NCBI GenBank assembly: GCA_001247695.2
Contig: LGRX02035492.1
Span: 1 to 39,862 of the forward strand
Source: Cymbomonas tetramitiformis
Lineage: Eukaryota > Chlorophyta > Pyramimonadophyceae > Pyramimonadales > Pyramimonadaceae
Direction of reading: 5' to 3'
DNA length: 39,862 nt
The notes beneath the pieces are model-generated. The model ran no database searches. It had not been told where the DNA came from and saw only the letters and a list, made by a program, of their open reading frames with translations. Positions 29,401-39,054 of the stretch are shown here, piece by piece. Position 1 is the stretch's first letter; every line of letters starts with the position of its first letter. A program made the position numbers and the translations under genes.

Positions 29401-30665
29401 ATGTACGTGTTCGAATCATTCAACGGGAAGATTCGAAGGTGGGTGAAGAACAATGCATATCCGGTTCAGAGTGTTATGCAAGGCTTCGGGCGGTACCGGA
29501 TGGTACATGTGGTGCGAGGGTTAATCTTGGTACTTCGTCGCCGGCGGGAGGCAACCACCAATCCCACCCGGCCACCCGTGCTCCCGTTCTTGGCCACCGC
29601 ACCGTTGAGGGCGCCGAACACCGTGGTTTTGGGAACACAAGGCAAGCGCCATGTACTCTCCCGCACTGAAACGAAAGCGCTGGAGCTGTGGATGCATGGC
29701 AACGTGCCCCAATACCGCAAGTTGAAGGCAAAATTCGACGCCTACGTCACCTACTGCAAGAGGTAAGTAAAAAATGAAACCCATAAGATGCCTGGAAGAC
29801 GTTATATATATCTTCTAGACATCTTCCACACGTCTTCGGTAAATACATGTCCTGACACTGTGCACGTATACATTCGCAGGGAAAACCATTATGTTCGGAG
29901 AAGTCACGGCGCACGAGCCGGAGCGTCTCGCCTGATGGATGTGCCGCTGCATATGCACGGTAGCGACCCCAAGGTCTGGCTGGGGAGACCATTCACGGAG
30001 AATGAAGCGGCACTCGTCGAAGGGCCTCCTCACGTGTGTCAATCTTTCGGCTCGGTCGTGGTTCGAGGAGTTTGCTATCGCACGGCAGCTCAGGACAAGA
30101 CGAAGAAAACTTGTCAACGTTACTTCCGAGCCTTTTTCTCTGGAGAAAACATCAAAGGCGAGGAAATCGAGACTGACCGGTGCGTCCGTGCATTACGTTT
30201 TGGTGAATGTGCGCAGAATATGTACCGAATGTCTTCTGTGTGTCTTCTCGACGTCTTCGGGGATTCTTACTATAGAGTATAATTGTGGCTCCAACTCGCA
30301 GGTACGCCATGGTAGATAGCATCTACAAGGTCGACTTGGCCGCGAAAGAGTACATTCTTGTGAAGGGAAAGTGGTTCCCTGAATTCAACCAAGCGACGAC
30401 AAAACGGTTTGCCAAGCTAAACTCGAAGTACGGGCCGGACAATACCGCAAAGGTGGTGTACACATACGACCCGGATGATCCCGAGACACCTTGGGACACT
30501 ACTGATCCATTCATCCTGGCGGCTCAAATTGAGCACCAAGTTGTAATCAAGAAACATCCTGTGATGAAGACGGCGGTGATATTTGATTTAAAGGCTGACT
30601 TTTTCGAGTGCATCGACGATGATGGTTCACGACCGAAAGGTGCAAGACGCAAGAGGCGATCATGA
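26432..30665 (+). CDS. Tnp2-type CACTA transposase, nine exons
   Basis: Exons 26432-26599, 26814-26996, 27142-27652, 27796-28281, 28365-28694, 28817-29163, 29254-29762, 29880-30179 and 30302-30665 join in one frame of 1,065 residues; all junctions are GT-AG and keep phase. The N-terminus MVVCDCGACHSSM...TRSRHR is a small Cys/His motif like those opening many Tnp2 proteins. Cys186, Cys190, Cys203 and Cys206 form a zinc ribbon (CPHGC...CPRC). The Tnp2 domain follows, with DPRNVILMLCADG (Asp316) and DGMHQLRN (Asp513, His516). A DUF4218-like part has HLLSHFPDQ...GPIRGTWMYVFESFNG (Glu729), and a DUF4216-like C-terminus has DPFILAAQIEHQ. Asp316, Asp513 and Glu729 are candidate catalytic residues. 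The start is the ATG just after the 305-bp repeats. It should cut and paste the element; nothing in it is broken. Confidence 0.88.
26600..26813 (+). other. Transposase intron 1 with GAAGAC motifs
   Basis: 214 bp, GTGTGC...TTGACAG. It contains CCGGAAGACGTGCAGAAGG and GTCTTCTGGG, then ATGTCTTCATG. The donor is weak, but the frame meets a stop 18 bases later, which supports splicing here. A later GTAACC at 26636 would leave that stop in the message. Confidence 0.75.
26997..27141 (+). other. Transposase intron 2 with GAAGAC motifs
   Basis: 145 bp, GTAACG...GATGACAG. The central part reads CCCGGAACACGCCCGGAAG, then AAGTCTTCCGTGCGTCTTCC and TGACGTCTTCCG: degenerate GGAAGAC copies on the left and three GTCTTCC copies on the right. 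Confidence 0.85.
27653..27795 (+). other. Transposase intron 3 with GAAGAC motifs
   Basis: 143 bp, GTGAGT...CTTGCAG. It contains CCCCGAAGAGGTACAGAAGA then GTCTTCCGTACATCTTCCG, with the GAAGA-type words on the left and the TCTTCC-type words on the right. Confidence 0.85.
28282..28364 (+). other. Transposase intron 4 with GAAGAC motifs
   Basis: 83 bp, GTCCGT...TACGCAG. Even this shortest intron carries CCCCAAAGACATGCCGAATG then CATCTTCCGGGTG and GCGTCTTCCTG. Confidence 0.85.
28695..28816 (+). other. Transposase intron 5 with GAAGAC motifs
   Basis: 122 bp, GTGATG...ATGACAG. It contains GCCCGGAAGGTGCCCC then CGTGTCTTCCGGATGTCTTCC, followed by a branch-point-like CACTAAC. The later GTGCCC at 28730 would break the frame, so GTGATG is the donor. 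Confidence 0.8.
29164..29253 (+). other. Transposase intron 6 with GAAGAC motifs
   Basis: 90 bp, GTACGG...TTTGCAG. It begins GTACGGAAGACATCTGGAAG and ends ACACGTCTTCC, so the motif overlaps the donor itself and the intron ends can pair. Confidence 0.85.
29763..29879 (+). other. Transposase intron 7 with GAAGAC motifs
   Basis: 117 bp, GTAAGT...TTCGCAG. It contains GCCTGGAAGACGTTATATA then ATCTTCTAGACATCTTCC and ACACGTCTTCGG. Confidence 0.85.
30180..30301 (+). other. Transposase intron 8 with GAAGAC motifs
   Basis: 122 bp, GTGCGT...CTCGCAG. It contains CGCAGAATATGTACCGAA then TGTCTTCTGTGTGTCTTC and CGACGTCTTCGGGG. The left half has lost its clear GAAGAC copies. Confidence 0.8.
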
Positions 30666-30799
30666 TAATACGCCGGGCATCGTACTTAGTGGTCTGTATG
30701 TTGAATAGATGCAATCGTACATGTATGTGTAGATAGACCTATCAATTAACTTAGCCGTATATTATGTATCATAGCAACAGAGCATGATGACAACCCTGA

Positions 30800-30870
30800 A
30801 GTTGTTAGGAAGATACCTGGAATGTCTTCCGCATGTCTTCCGTGCGCCTTCTGAATGTCTTCTGTGATTA
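30800..30870. repeat. GAAGA/GTCTTCC block downstream of the transposase
   Basis: AGGAAGATACCTGGAATGTC, then CGCATGTCTTCC, GTGCGCCTTCTG and AATGTCTTCTG. Its layout (GGAAGA words first, GTCTTCC words after) matches the introns, and it could be a relic intron or part of the 3' UTR. Confidence 0.7.
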
Positions 30871-30954
30871 CGCGACTAGTGTACGTGTGGTATGAAGTAG
30901 CTATGTGGCCAAATTGCATAATCATCACATATGTGTCGATAACACATGTCAGAA

Positions 30955-31210
30955 TGTATTCTGGCCCAGAAGACATTCGGAACATCTTCCGGGTATCTTC
31001 CGGGAAGACTGCCCTTTGCATGTCTTCCGGGAAGATATCTTCCGAAATCCGGAAGACATTCCGCACATCTTCGGCACGTCTTCCCCGAAGAGTGTCTTCT
31101 GGTTTCCAGAAGACGTTCCCGTCAGAAGACGTCTTCTGGAAACCAGAAGACATCATTTCTCCGAAGACGTCTATAAGACGTTCAGAAGACGTCTTCTAGA
31201 CGTCTTCTGA
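30955..31210. repeat. Right subterminal array of GAAGAC/GTCTTC motifs
   Basis: About 255 bp of the same inverted and direct motifs as the left array (CAGAAGACATTCGG, TCTTCCGGGAAGA, GTCTTCTGGTTTCCAGAAGA), ending in the right terminal repeat. Shorter than the left array, as is usual for the two unequal ends of CACTA elements. Confidence 0.9.
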
Positions 31211-31228
31211 TTTTCCCAGAATGTAGGG
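31201..31228 (-). repeat. Right terminal inverted repeat of the CACTA element
   Basis: 28 bp ending CCCAGAATGTAGGG, the inverse of 23279-23306 with one mismatch. Confidence 0.88.
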
Positions 31229-31231
31229 GGA
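31229..31231. repeat. Target-site duplication, right (GGA)
   Basis: GGA directly after the right terminus, equal to 23276-23278. Confidence 0.75.
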
Positions 31232-34200
31232 CACCAACGTCGAGTCCATCGCCTTCGCCACTGACGCGATAACTCTGACAACAACGAGTTGCGTCCGCGG
31301 CATCCTCCACCGCTCCCCTCCATCCTACGTGCCTCTTCCTGGTGGTTTGTGGTGGTGCTGCACCACTCTTTCCATCCCTTCTCCTTTCTGCTTTCGCACT
31401 CGTGTGCGGCAGAGGGACTCGATATTGTATCATCCGCCTGCGCCTCATTCAGAGTGCCCGCGTCACTGCTACATACGGTGGCGCCACCCACCGTTGGCCT
31501 GCACCGCGGGGGCGTTGGTTGACCGCATATTGGCGGCGCTCGTCTTCTTCCACAATCGAGAACAACCCTCGAAGCTGGAGCCTAGTGTGTCAACGATTGG
31601 CTTGCGGGAGTAGTTTATTCCTGCAGCACATGCATGGGCATACGCCCCTAGAACACGCATCTAGAGACCAGGGCACGCGGAGCCACACTAGTTGGGTTGA
31701 AAAAGACCCCTTTGGGTCTCGCATGATGTTTGCTTTCTTAGGGTCTTGCCTTTGTGCCCGCTGTAGAATGCTAGGCCTGGCCTGGCAGGATGGCATCGTG
31801 GCACCGTATTCTGATACACACGGCAACGCTATTTCGATTATTTATACTCCAGAGACGATTGGCTGTGACAGTCGATGAGATTTATTTTTGCGGTTAGGAT
31901 CTTCAACTCTAATTCGAGTTGTTCACGATTCAGTCACTAAGTAACCACTGACACGTCAGCACGTGAAAGGAACCGACGCACTTGTCATATTTACTGTCCT
32001 ATTGATACTATTCGAAGTTGGCGCATATCTATACTTCACGGGTGTTCACCAACTCGGGGACATTTATATTAAACGGTAAGTTGCTCTCTGTAACTCTATC
32101 TAAATATTATAATATTTAGATTTGATCCTGCGGTGGCATATGCGATACGGTAGGTCATTTTCAACGTTTTGCTGTCGCTATCGTTTCAATGATTTGCCTC
32201 TTCACGTATCACAGATTCACGGTCGACAGGGCTGTCTATGTCTGTCGCGTTTTGCAAGGGGCGCATCTTGCAATGTTCAAATGTGATTTGTTAAATATGC
32301 AATTTTAAGAATAACACGGAACGTTTCTCCCCCGCAGTGTGTCCCTGTCGAGCCAAAACAAGATTACTTCCTAAGATCATGTATTAATCTAAGCAAAAAT
32401 TTTCTATTGAATCGATTTGCACATATTCCTACTGAGTTTATCAATACGCGCATCACGTAGAATGATACCCGCAATCGCAACTATTGGGGGTTTTGGAAAC
32501 TCAAAATTCCGTTCGCTATACCCGCATGAACGCGCCAGCCTACAGCGAGATTTATGGTTGACTGACGAGTCTGCCCAATTTGTTTCGGAAAGTTGGCACA
32601 CACGAGGTGCTAAGATTTTGCAAACACTTCCCTCACGCGATGCGCATGCTCGCTTGCAAGCGAGCGCGCGAATGAGGGAAGAAACCCTAGCGGAAACATG
32701 GACGCAAATGACATCCGCGTTTCCGCCAGAGCTGTCAGTGCAGTGTCAGATGCTCAAAATATGTTGTATATGCCTATGAGATATGCGTGATAAAGTCATG
32801 CTGTGTATTATGCGTCGCTGCTGCGCGTGAGTCGAGTCCGTGGACTCGACGAATGACAAATCACCCCCTCTAACGCGCCGCGTCCAGACTCCTAGAATCT
32901 GAACGGATCTTGCGCGCGCAAGAAATATGAGGTTCCTAACATACTTTAGAATGCATATGCAAAGTTACGTTGTGTTTGGTATACGGGATTATACCAAACA
33001 CAACGGCCGCTGAAGAGTCACTTACGGGGCGCTCAGTTCAGCGCGGTCTTAGCAGGGAGGTGAATGCGAACGCAAGCTGTTTCTGTTTTCCTCGTATGAA
33101 TATATGGTTGGCCGCACATTCGACAGTGAGGTCGGACACGTCATCATATTAGTGATATGTGAATGGGAAATATGGTATGTAAATTTCATCGGATCGATGT
33201 AAAAATATCAGCGGACTCGGATAATCTGAATAATCGATCTACGGCAGTTGGAAGAGATTTTCATGACGCGATAGTATTCGTTTTCGCCAGCATGCCATAA
33301 TAGAGTTCTCTTTCGTGACGTGATATGCACCCGATCCAGCAAATTCCAGCACTGCCTAAATTCATGAAACGAGCGTTCTCGAAGTGTTCTTGAAAACAGG
33401 AGAACGGTTCCCCGACCCGAGGATCGTCTCCTATGAAAATCTGACGGTTTAGATGTCGCCACTTCATTTGTCCGACTTTTCTGGATCGGATATTGTTAAT
33501 CGTAGCGTCTGTCAAGACGATTTCAGCAAGTGGCCAACTTTTTCCACGGCTTATTACCCTCAACTCGTACAGTGTGTATCAGAATACTGTGACACCTCCG
33601 CTCCTTCGCGGGGCGAGGTTGTGTCATGGAAAGACGTGCCCTGCCCATAAATTGGGGGCACCGTCTCTTCCCTGTGTCACCCCTTGCCATGTTGTGGCAC
33701 TTGCATCTTGCCTGTGCCCGTCTCTGTCATCAGATGGACAATAAAACACCTACGGCATTCTATTATCGCATCTTCGTATGCTGTGACTTCCGGGACCTCT
33801 ACTGTCCAGCTCCGTACGTTTGGTAGCCGTGATATATATATTCATATATCAATATCTCACATATATATATAATTGTTTCCATCCGCACATGTTGCATTTC
33901 AAAGCCAAAATTAGCCGAATGAATATCGTTGTCGACTCGGGCCTTGATTGACTTATAAACCAACAACTGACAAGTAGGATCCTCCCTCTCCCCGGCGACA
34001 TCGAACCCCCACCACCACCCTGAGCTGGCCCCGCAGAAGGTTGCGACTACTCTTATTTGCAGCTAGCCTAGTCTACAAGCCTTGTTTGTTGATTTATACG
34101 TCGAGTTTAGGGGTAGGAGACACCGTAAATTATTTGGTTGCCGGGGGCCAATGTACGGGCCGTCCGGGATAAATAAAATATTAGTCTCAGACTGGGTCTC

Positions 34201-35516
34201 GGTAGATGGTACCGAGTTGGTACTACGTGTTATAGAAGTGAACTTTTGGAAAAACGGGCGGCCAGGCTGGGTTCGGGACTTTTGGGCATGTCCCAAGTCC
34301 CCCCCCCCTCCACCCCTCACCCTTCCTAGCGCCGATAGGTCCCAAGCCCCCCCCTCCCTCTCCACCAGAAAATGCAGCCCCCCCGAGCCCGTCCGGTGAG
34401 CGATTAGAGATCATACAGACATTCATTGTCAACTAGACAATATACCGATATGCACTGTTGTAACGATATATATATATATTTGATATATTGATATCCACCG
34501 ACAACTATACAACATCTATATTATTAAGCCGCCTAATAAGCTCTTTTTCAGCCTTCCGATTAAAAAATACCGATCTGCCACATCGTGTCGGCTGTTCTAC
34601 TGCAGACGTCGGCTGCCCTACTCCAGATTTTGCGAGGAGCGCACAGACGTTGCTCAGCTGGCCAATCGTATTCACAGTACTTCATTAAAATCGCAACTTT
34701 TTTCATACCCGATCTTCCATTTAGGTCCGGCATTAGTGCGAAATATTCAAGCCAATGATGTTTTAGATTCCAAATCAGGTTATCGCCCGATTAAATCTTT
34801 GATGGTTACGGGCGTCATGCATATCCGGATATTTCCTGGACCCGCATCGTTATTTTTTTCTACTATCCATGAAGTAGGTTCATGGAACCTGATCCTGAAT
34901 CGAGAATTATCCGTGGACCCGTTTATGACAGTATGAGTGTTTGACCGAGCACCCGTTCCAAATACGTTCCGCGCCTGCCAACGACACATTCATTATTCAC
35001 GGAGCGCCCACCCAGACCCTGCACTACTGCACTGCACGCAGACCTGATTTGCCTGCTGCCCCAGCTTTATACTTTTCACTATTTTTCACTTTTCTATGTG
35101 TAAACTGAAAGCGCGGTTTGTGGGCGTGTCGGAGATTGTGCAGGTTGCCCGTGAGATTCAAAGCTCCAATTTACAGTAAGTTGGTTCCTCCTAGCTCTAT
35201 GTTTCCCCGTTTCCCCGATGCTGTTTGTAATTTTACGGCCTGGGTGTAAAAAATTGTTACTAAGGTATTTTAATTGCATACTAACCCTTTTGTCAGGTTT
35301 CGTTTCCGTTGTCGTAGGTGGCGCGTGCAAGTTCATCTCTGCGACCAACCATCCTCTTCCCGCCATGATTTCCTTCGAGCCCTTCTTGAGCTCCTTGACT
35401 TCCCTTCGTAGCCCTTAAGCTCATCACACATTTTTTTTAAATACGTGTCACGCATCGTCAACTGGAAATATTTCACCCTACGACTTTTTTACGCGGTTTT
35501 CAATAGTCATGTAATA
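31232..35516. other. Right flank and intergenic DNA
   Basis: 31232-31613 continues the open frame of the left flank. Plus-strand frames reach 31878 but give no recognisable protein. A 120-codon plus ORF at 32417-32779 starts with an ATG and has ordinary composition but no known motif. At 32968-33005 a perfect 16-bp stem (CGTTGTGTTTGGTATA) encloses CGGGAT. C-rich runs lie near 34300-34385. I see no supported gene. Confidence 0.5.
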
Positions 35517-35585
35517 TGGCATGCATCGGGTGTCCGGGATGTAAGCTGAATACATCCCGGAATGGGTTCGAGTCCCAACATGCCA
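35517..35585 (+). ncRNA. D-armless tRNA-like structure 2
   Basis: TGGCATG/CATGCCA forms a perfect 7-bp acceptor-like stem. CCGGGATGTA-AGCTGAA-TACATCCCGG is a perfect 10-bp helix with a 7-nt loop where the anticodon arm would be. TGGG-TTCGAGT-CCCA is a T arm with the exact B box GGTTCGAGTCC (35565-35575). There is no room for a D arm and no A box. A T6 run at about 35611-35616 could end a Pol III transcript. The loop would place CTG at anticodon position but lacks U33. It could be a tRNA relic, a SINE head or an unusual structured RNA. Confidence 0.45.
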
Positions 35586-36003
35586 AATATATCTGTGAGT
35601 TGTCAATTCATTTTTTGACCTATGAATGCGTTCTATACTTGAAGTGAGTGCACTTTCATCGTAACGAACGCTTTCGTGTAAAATGTTGAACCCTCCTCGA
35701 TACAAAATCTTATCGTACAATAAATATGTTAGTGGTCGTCTTCTGAGATGTGACGATAGCATAAATGTTGTCGCAATCACGGGAGCATGAGGAATACTAA
35801 ACATAGTGCCACGATATTCTTGAAAACGTGCATACTCATGCTAACTCACATTTCCGAGCGCTCATTATATCTCCCATGGTTCAAGAGAATTGCTTACTTG
35901 ATCCGAAGAATGTTGGTACCCACGGGTTACTAACAGTCCAGGGATTAACATACGAAGCATACAGTAAGAGTGTACCAACGTAAGAGAATTCTACGTTAAG
36001 AAA

Positions 36004-36050
36004 CAGCCAGCTTTGGGGGGGGGTCACAAGTTTAGGAGAAAAGCTGGCTG
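36004..36050. repeat. Hairpin around a G9-10 run
   Basis: CAGCCAGCTT (36004-36013) pairs with AAGCTGGCTG (36041-36050) around a loop that begins with an unbroken run of G. AGGCTGGCTAG recurs at about 36091. Confidence 0.7.
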
Positions 36051-36170
36051 GTTTTAAAAGTTAAGAGATTGGCAAAAATAAGAAATATGGAGGCTGGCTA
36101 GACCCCAGGACATTTTCTTAAAATATAGCAAAATAAGTACGGCTTTGATGTTAGAAAAGTCATGCCACAA

Positions 36171-36392
36171 CGGTCCTGTCACAAGCACCGAAGTGATTTG
36201 GGGCTATCCGCCGCGTTTTTTCGATATAGTTGATATCTGAGTGTTTTGACATCATATTTGGGTGTCCAAGAATGTATTCTGAACCTCCTTTGGGTGCTAT
36301 ACTCGATATGGGCATGTGCTCGAGAGGAATGAAACGCGGGGGTAGTACCGACGAAAATTGAATAAAAATGCCGGTCCTTTCACAAGGACCGG
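36171..36392 (-). mobile_element. MITE family M, copy 2 (hairpin termini)
   Basis: Reverse-oriented relative of 21764-21990. The outer hairpin CCGGTCC-TTTCACA-AGGACCGG (36371-36392) is its left end and CGGTCCTGTCACAAGCACCG (36171-36190) its right end. The interior shares GACACCCAAATATGAT, TCGAAAAAACG and ATAGCCCCAAATCACTTCGG on the minus strand. No gene. Confidence 0.65.
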
Positions 36393-36904
36393 AGTGCCCG
36401 AAGCCGCGTACACCTCCTAGATGGCTTCCAAATGCATCTAGCAATTAAACATATCATGTTTATGACCCTATAGTGCCCTCTAATATGTACCACCTCATAG
36501 ATAGCCATAATACTTCCGCAGTCATGGCTCACAATAGCATGCACTCGCGGAATTTCGGATCATATGCAAATTAGCGCCTAAAAAATCTGTCAACCCACAA
36601 TTTCTAGAGTACATACAATGCACAATACTGCCAGTTATGGTGATGCTAATAGCTCCAAAAGTCGCTTGATATGTATAAATGGACACTACAATGTGCTAGC
36701 AGCCATAAGTGAATAATGCAGATGCTATTCCACAAAATTCTTTACGTCTTCAAGAAACAATTTGCCGCATAAAAGAGTGGACATACGAGTGGGTATACGA
36801 GCACTCGATATATGAGAGTGGATATACGACCCAATATACACTGAGAACGTGCATAATCTTTTGCGTATGATTGGATACGTAATCGCCCATATTTAAGAGG
36901 ATTT

Positions 36905-37042
36905 CGGGCGGCCGACCGTACTCATCGAGTTGGTACCCCCGCCAGCACCCCCATTTTCTTAGCTTAACCGTATTCTCTTATTTCTTAACACTGTCGAGAG
37001 AAAAGCTAGCCGACCGTACTCATCGAGTTGGGTACCCCCAAA
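36905..37042. repeat. Direct repeat GCCGACCGTACTCATCGAGTTGG
   Basis: GCCGACCGTACTCATCGAG, then TTGG(G)TACCCCC, occurs at about 36910-36940 and 37009-37040, separated by ~65 bp of TTTCTTA-rich sequence. It may be the ends of a small element or a tandem duplication. Confidence 0.7.
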
Positions 37043-37380
37043 CAGTGGTTTCTTGCGTCGGGTTTTCTTAAAAGTGAGTGATTACTGTATGATGTTAGGA
37101 TATATAGAATATATTGGAAGGTTGGCGGGCTTGTGAGACCTGGAATTCAATTGAATAAAAATTATCAAAGGCATGGTGTGTTTTTGAACGTCCTCCGAAA
37201 GTTGCAGGTGAAAAATGATAGGGTACATGATTCAAAATGCACTGGATATACTCATTTATTTCACGACGATATACGGTCAATAGCGCGTGAAGGCACATTG
37301 TATCGGTCCATTGGACCTAACATTCCGGGTGGGGTGCACTCGGAACGCCAAGAGGACGGCTTAAAAACTTCCCAAAAAGT

Positions 37381-37455
37381 CGGTCCTTGTGACAGGACCG
37401 GACGCGATTCCAGTCTTGTCACAAGGATCGTTGGGCAGTAGCCAATCAAGTCAAA
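37381..37455. mobile_element. MITE family M, partial end (copy 3)
   Basis: CGGTCCTTGTGACAGGACCG (37381-37400) and GTCTTGTCACAAGGATCG (37413-37430) are the terminal hairpin words of family M, followed by TTGGGCAGTAGCCAATC. Copy 1 has the closely similar CTTCGGGCAGTAGCCATCT beside its right end. Only an end is recognisable. Confidence 0.5.
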
Positions 37456-38372
37456 TAAGGGCTGCTTGACCTTTCCGCTCAGAGACGGAAAACCAAAATG
37501 ATTGTTGCGATAGGTAGGTCTCAACACTCGACGGTCTCAACGTCTCAACCCGAACCGCACGAGGAAATGTGAGTTCGCGTCTGACCACTCCGAATCGCGC
37601 GCTAAATTGCAAATCATGATTCTGTCATGTTCGGCGGTTCTGAGCCGTCATCGACATCCTATTGCAAAGCTTTAGTATGTGGCACGCCGGGTCCCCCAAC
37701 GGTTCCTATGGGTAGTGACACCTGACATGTCTCAGTACGTCAGTAGCGCTAGCGATTCGCCACGATGCGTGAATTTTGAATGTGAATAGGTGGAGGGATA
37801 CATGAACTGAGTAACCCGCAAAATGCTCGCGCGGACTTGACCGTATTTATAATCATCTACCATTGTAGATTTCGATGGGAACGGTGCCCGAAGAAATCAC
37901 ATCCTGAAACCGAGACGGAGAGAATCGGGAATGAAATAGACGGATGAAAAATCGGGAAAACCCAGTTTCAGAAATAGTGACCGTCAGATCACGCTTAGCA
38001 TTCGTCGCTTGCAAGTTTTGTGATTTTAGAGGCGCGTCTAAATTAACTTAAGTCAACAAACCAGAGTGATGCGAGGACAGCCTGTGATATATTACATGAT
38101 ATATCACACGTAAAAACACATTTAAAAAGATTAAGACACTCATAATATAACTTGTATCAACCATCCCGGAAGAATTCTGCCAGATGAAAGGATGATCGCA
38201 AATCCCGTAAGGGGGAGAGCTTGGGGCTAATGGCGCTTCCGATGTTGATACCCGTCAACTTCGAAAGCGACTGCTGCTGCCCATATGCTTCCTAAAATGG
38301 GCGAGTTCAGCTGTCCACGACAGATGAAGTTGCCGAGGCAACGAAAAATGTTCCGTAGTCTTGCGTGATCCG

Positions 38373-38633
38373 AAGCGAAGCGAATTCGCGAATTCGCCTC
38401 GCTTCCGCTTGGGTCCAACCAACCGCCGGTGACCCGAATATGTAAGTAGATAGCCTAAGCGACGTAGCGCGCGTGCATAGACGGGTCCTAGGAGTAACAT
38501 CTTGCAAGATGTTAATCATTTAGCCTTCAAAAAGGATCAGATCATCATGATCTGGAAGAATTATACTGCACCTCTGCGGGAGGTGCAAAGGGGAAAAGTT
38601 TGTGCTCGGTGTCAAAGGGCAATTTATGCCCTT
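38373..38633. repeat. Cluster of five hairpins
   Basis: In order: AAGCG...GCGAATTCGCGAATTCGC...CGCTT (38373-38410), AACATCTTGCAAGATGTT (38496-38513), CAGATCATCATGATCTG (38538-38554), TGCACCT-CTGCGGG-AGGTGCA (38567-38587) and AAGGGC-AATTTAT-GCCCTT (38615-38633). No ORF fits across them. The rest of 37460-39060 shows no supported gene; 38085-38110 holds one more hairpin (TGTGATATATTACATGATATATCACA). Confidence 0.75.
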
Positions 38634-39054
38634 GGATGAGGCACCTATCTAAAATTAACGGATGACTTTTACCCTCACGGGCGCACACACAGGTCGACTG
38701 GCGAGGTCAGGCCGAGGTCGGAGAAGCACGGGATCCATTGGTTTTTCAGTGGAGTTAATTATAAACCTGTCAACGCCTGATGACTGCATTTGCGGGTTTC
38801 TCGCATGAAGTGACACCGCTGCCATATAGCCGACTGGATACAATTACAATATACGTATAGATTGTTAGATTCAAGATAGAATATTCCGAGAGGAATCGAT
38901 GCACCTTCGGTGCGATAATATTTAATTATTTTAAACATAGAATTAAGAATGCGAAGGGTTATACGCGCTGGAATTCGCACGTCGTTTCCGTCTCAATCCC
39001 AAAAAGTTCCGAACCAGCGTGACGATCATATCGTCCAGAGTATATTGCTTACCG

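Larger units (their letters stand above)
23279..31228 (+). mobile_element. Complete CACTA (En/Spm-like) DNA transposon, 7,950 bp
   Basis: The ends CCCTACATTCTGGGAAAA-CCAGAAGACG (23279-23306) and its inverse (31201-31228) match over 27 of 28 positions and are flanked by GGA. The element holds two divergent genes: a Tnp2-type transposase on plus (26432-30665) and a TnpA-like accessory gene on minus (24073-25083). Around them are subterminal GAAGAC/GTCTTC arrays and a central 305-bp tandem repeat. The intact transposase frame and the clean termini suggest recent insertion and possible autonomy. The termini begin CCCTAC, so the family departs from the canonical CACTA start. Confidence 0.9.

Noticed and set aside
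34063..34432. Plus and minus ORFs with Pro or Gly runs near 34.3 kb
   Set aside because: They come from C-runs and have no known motif or consistent frame.
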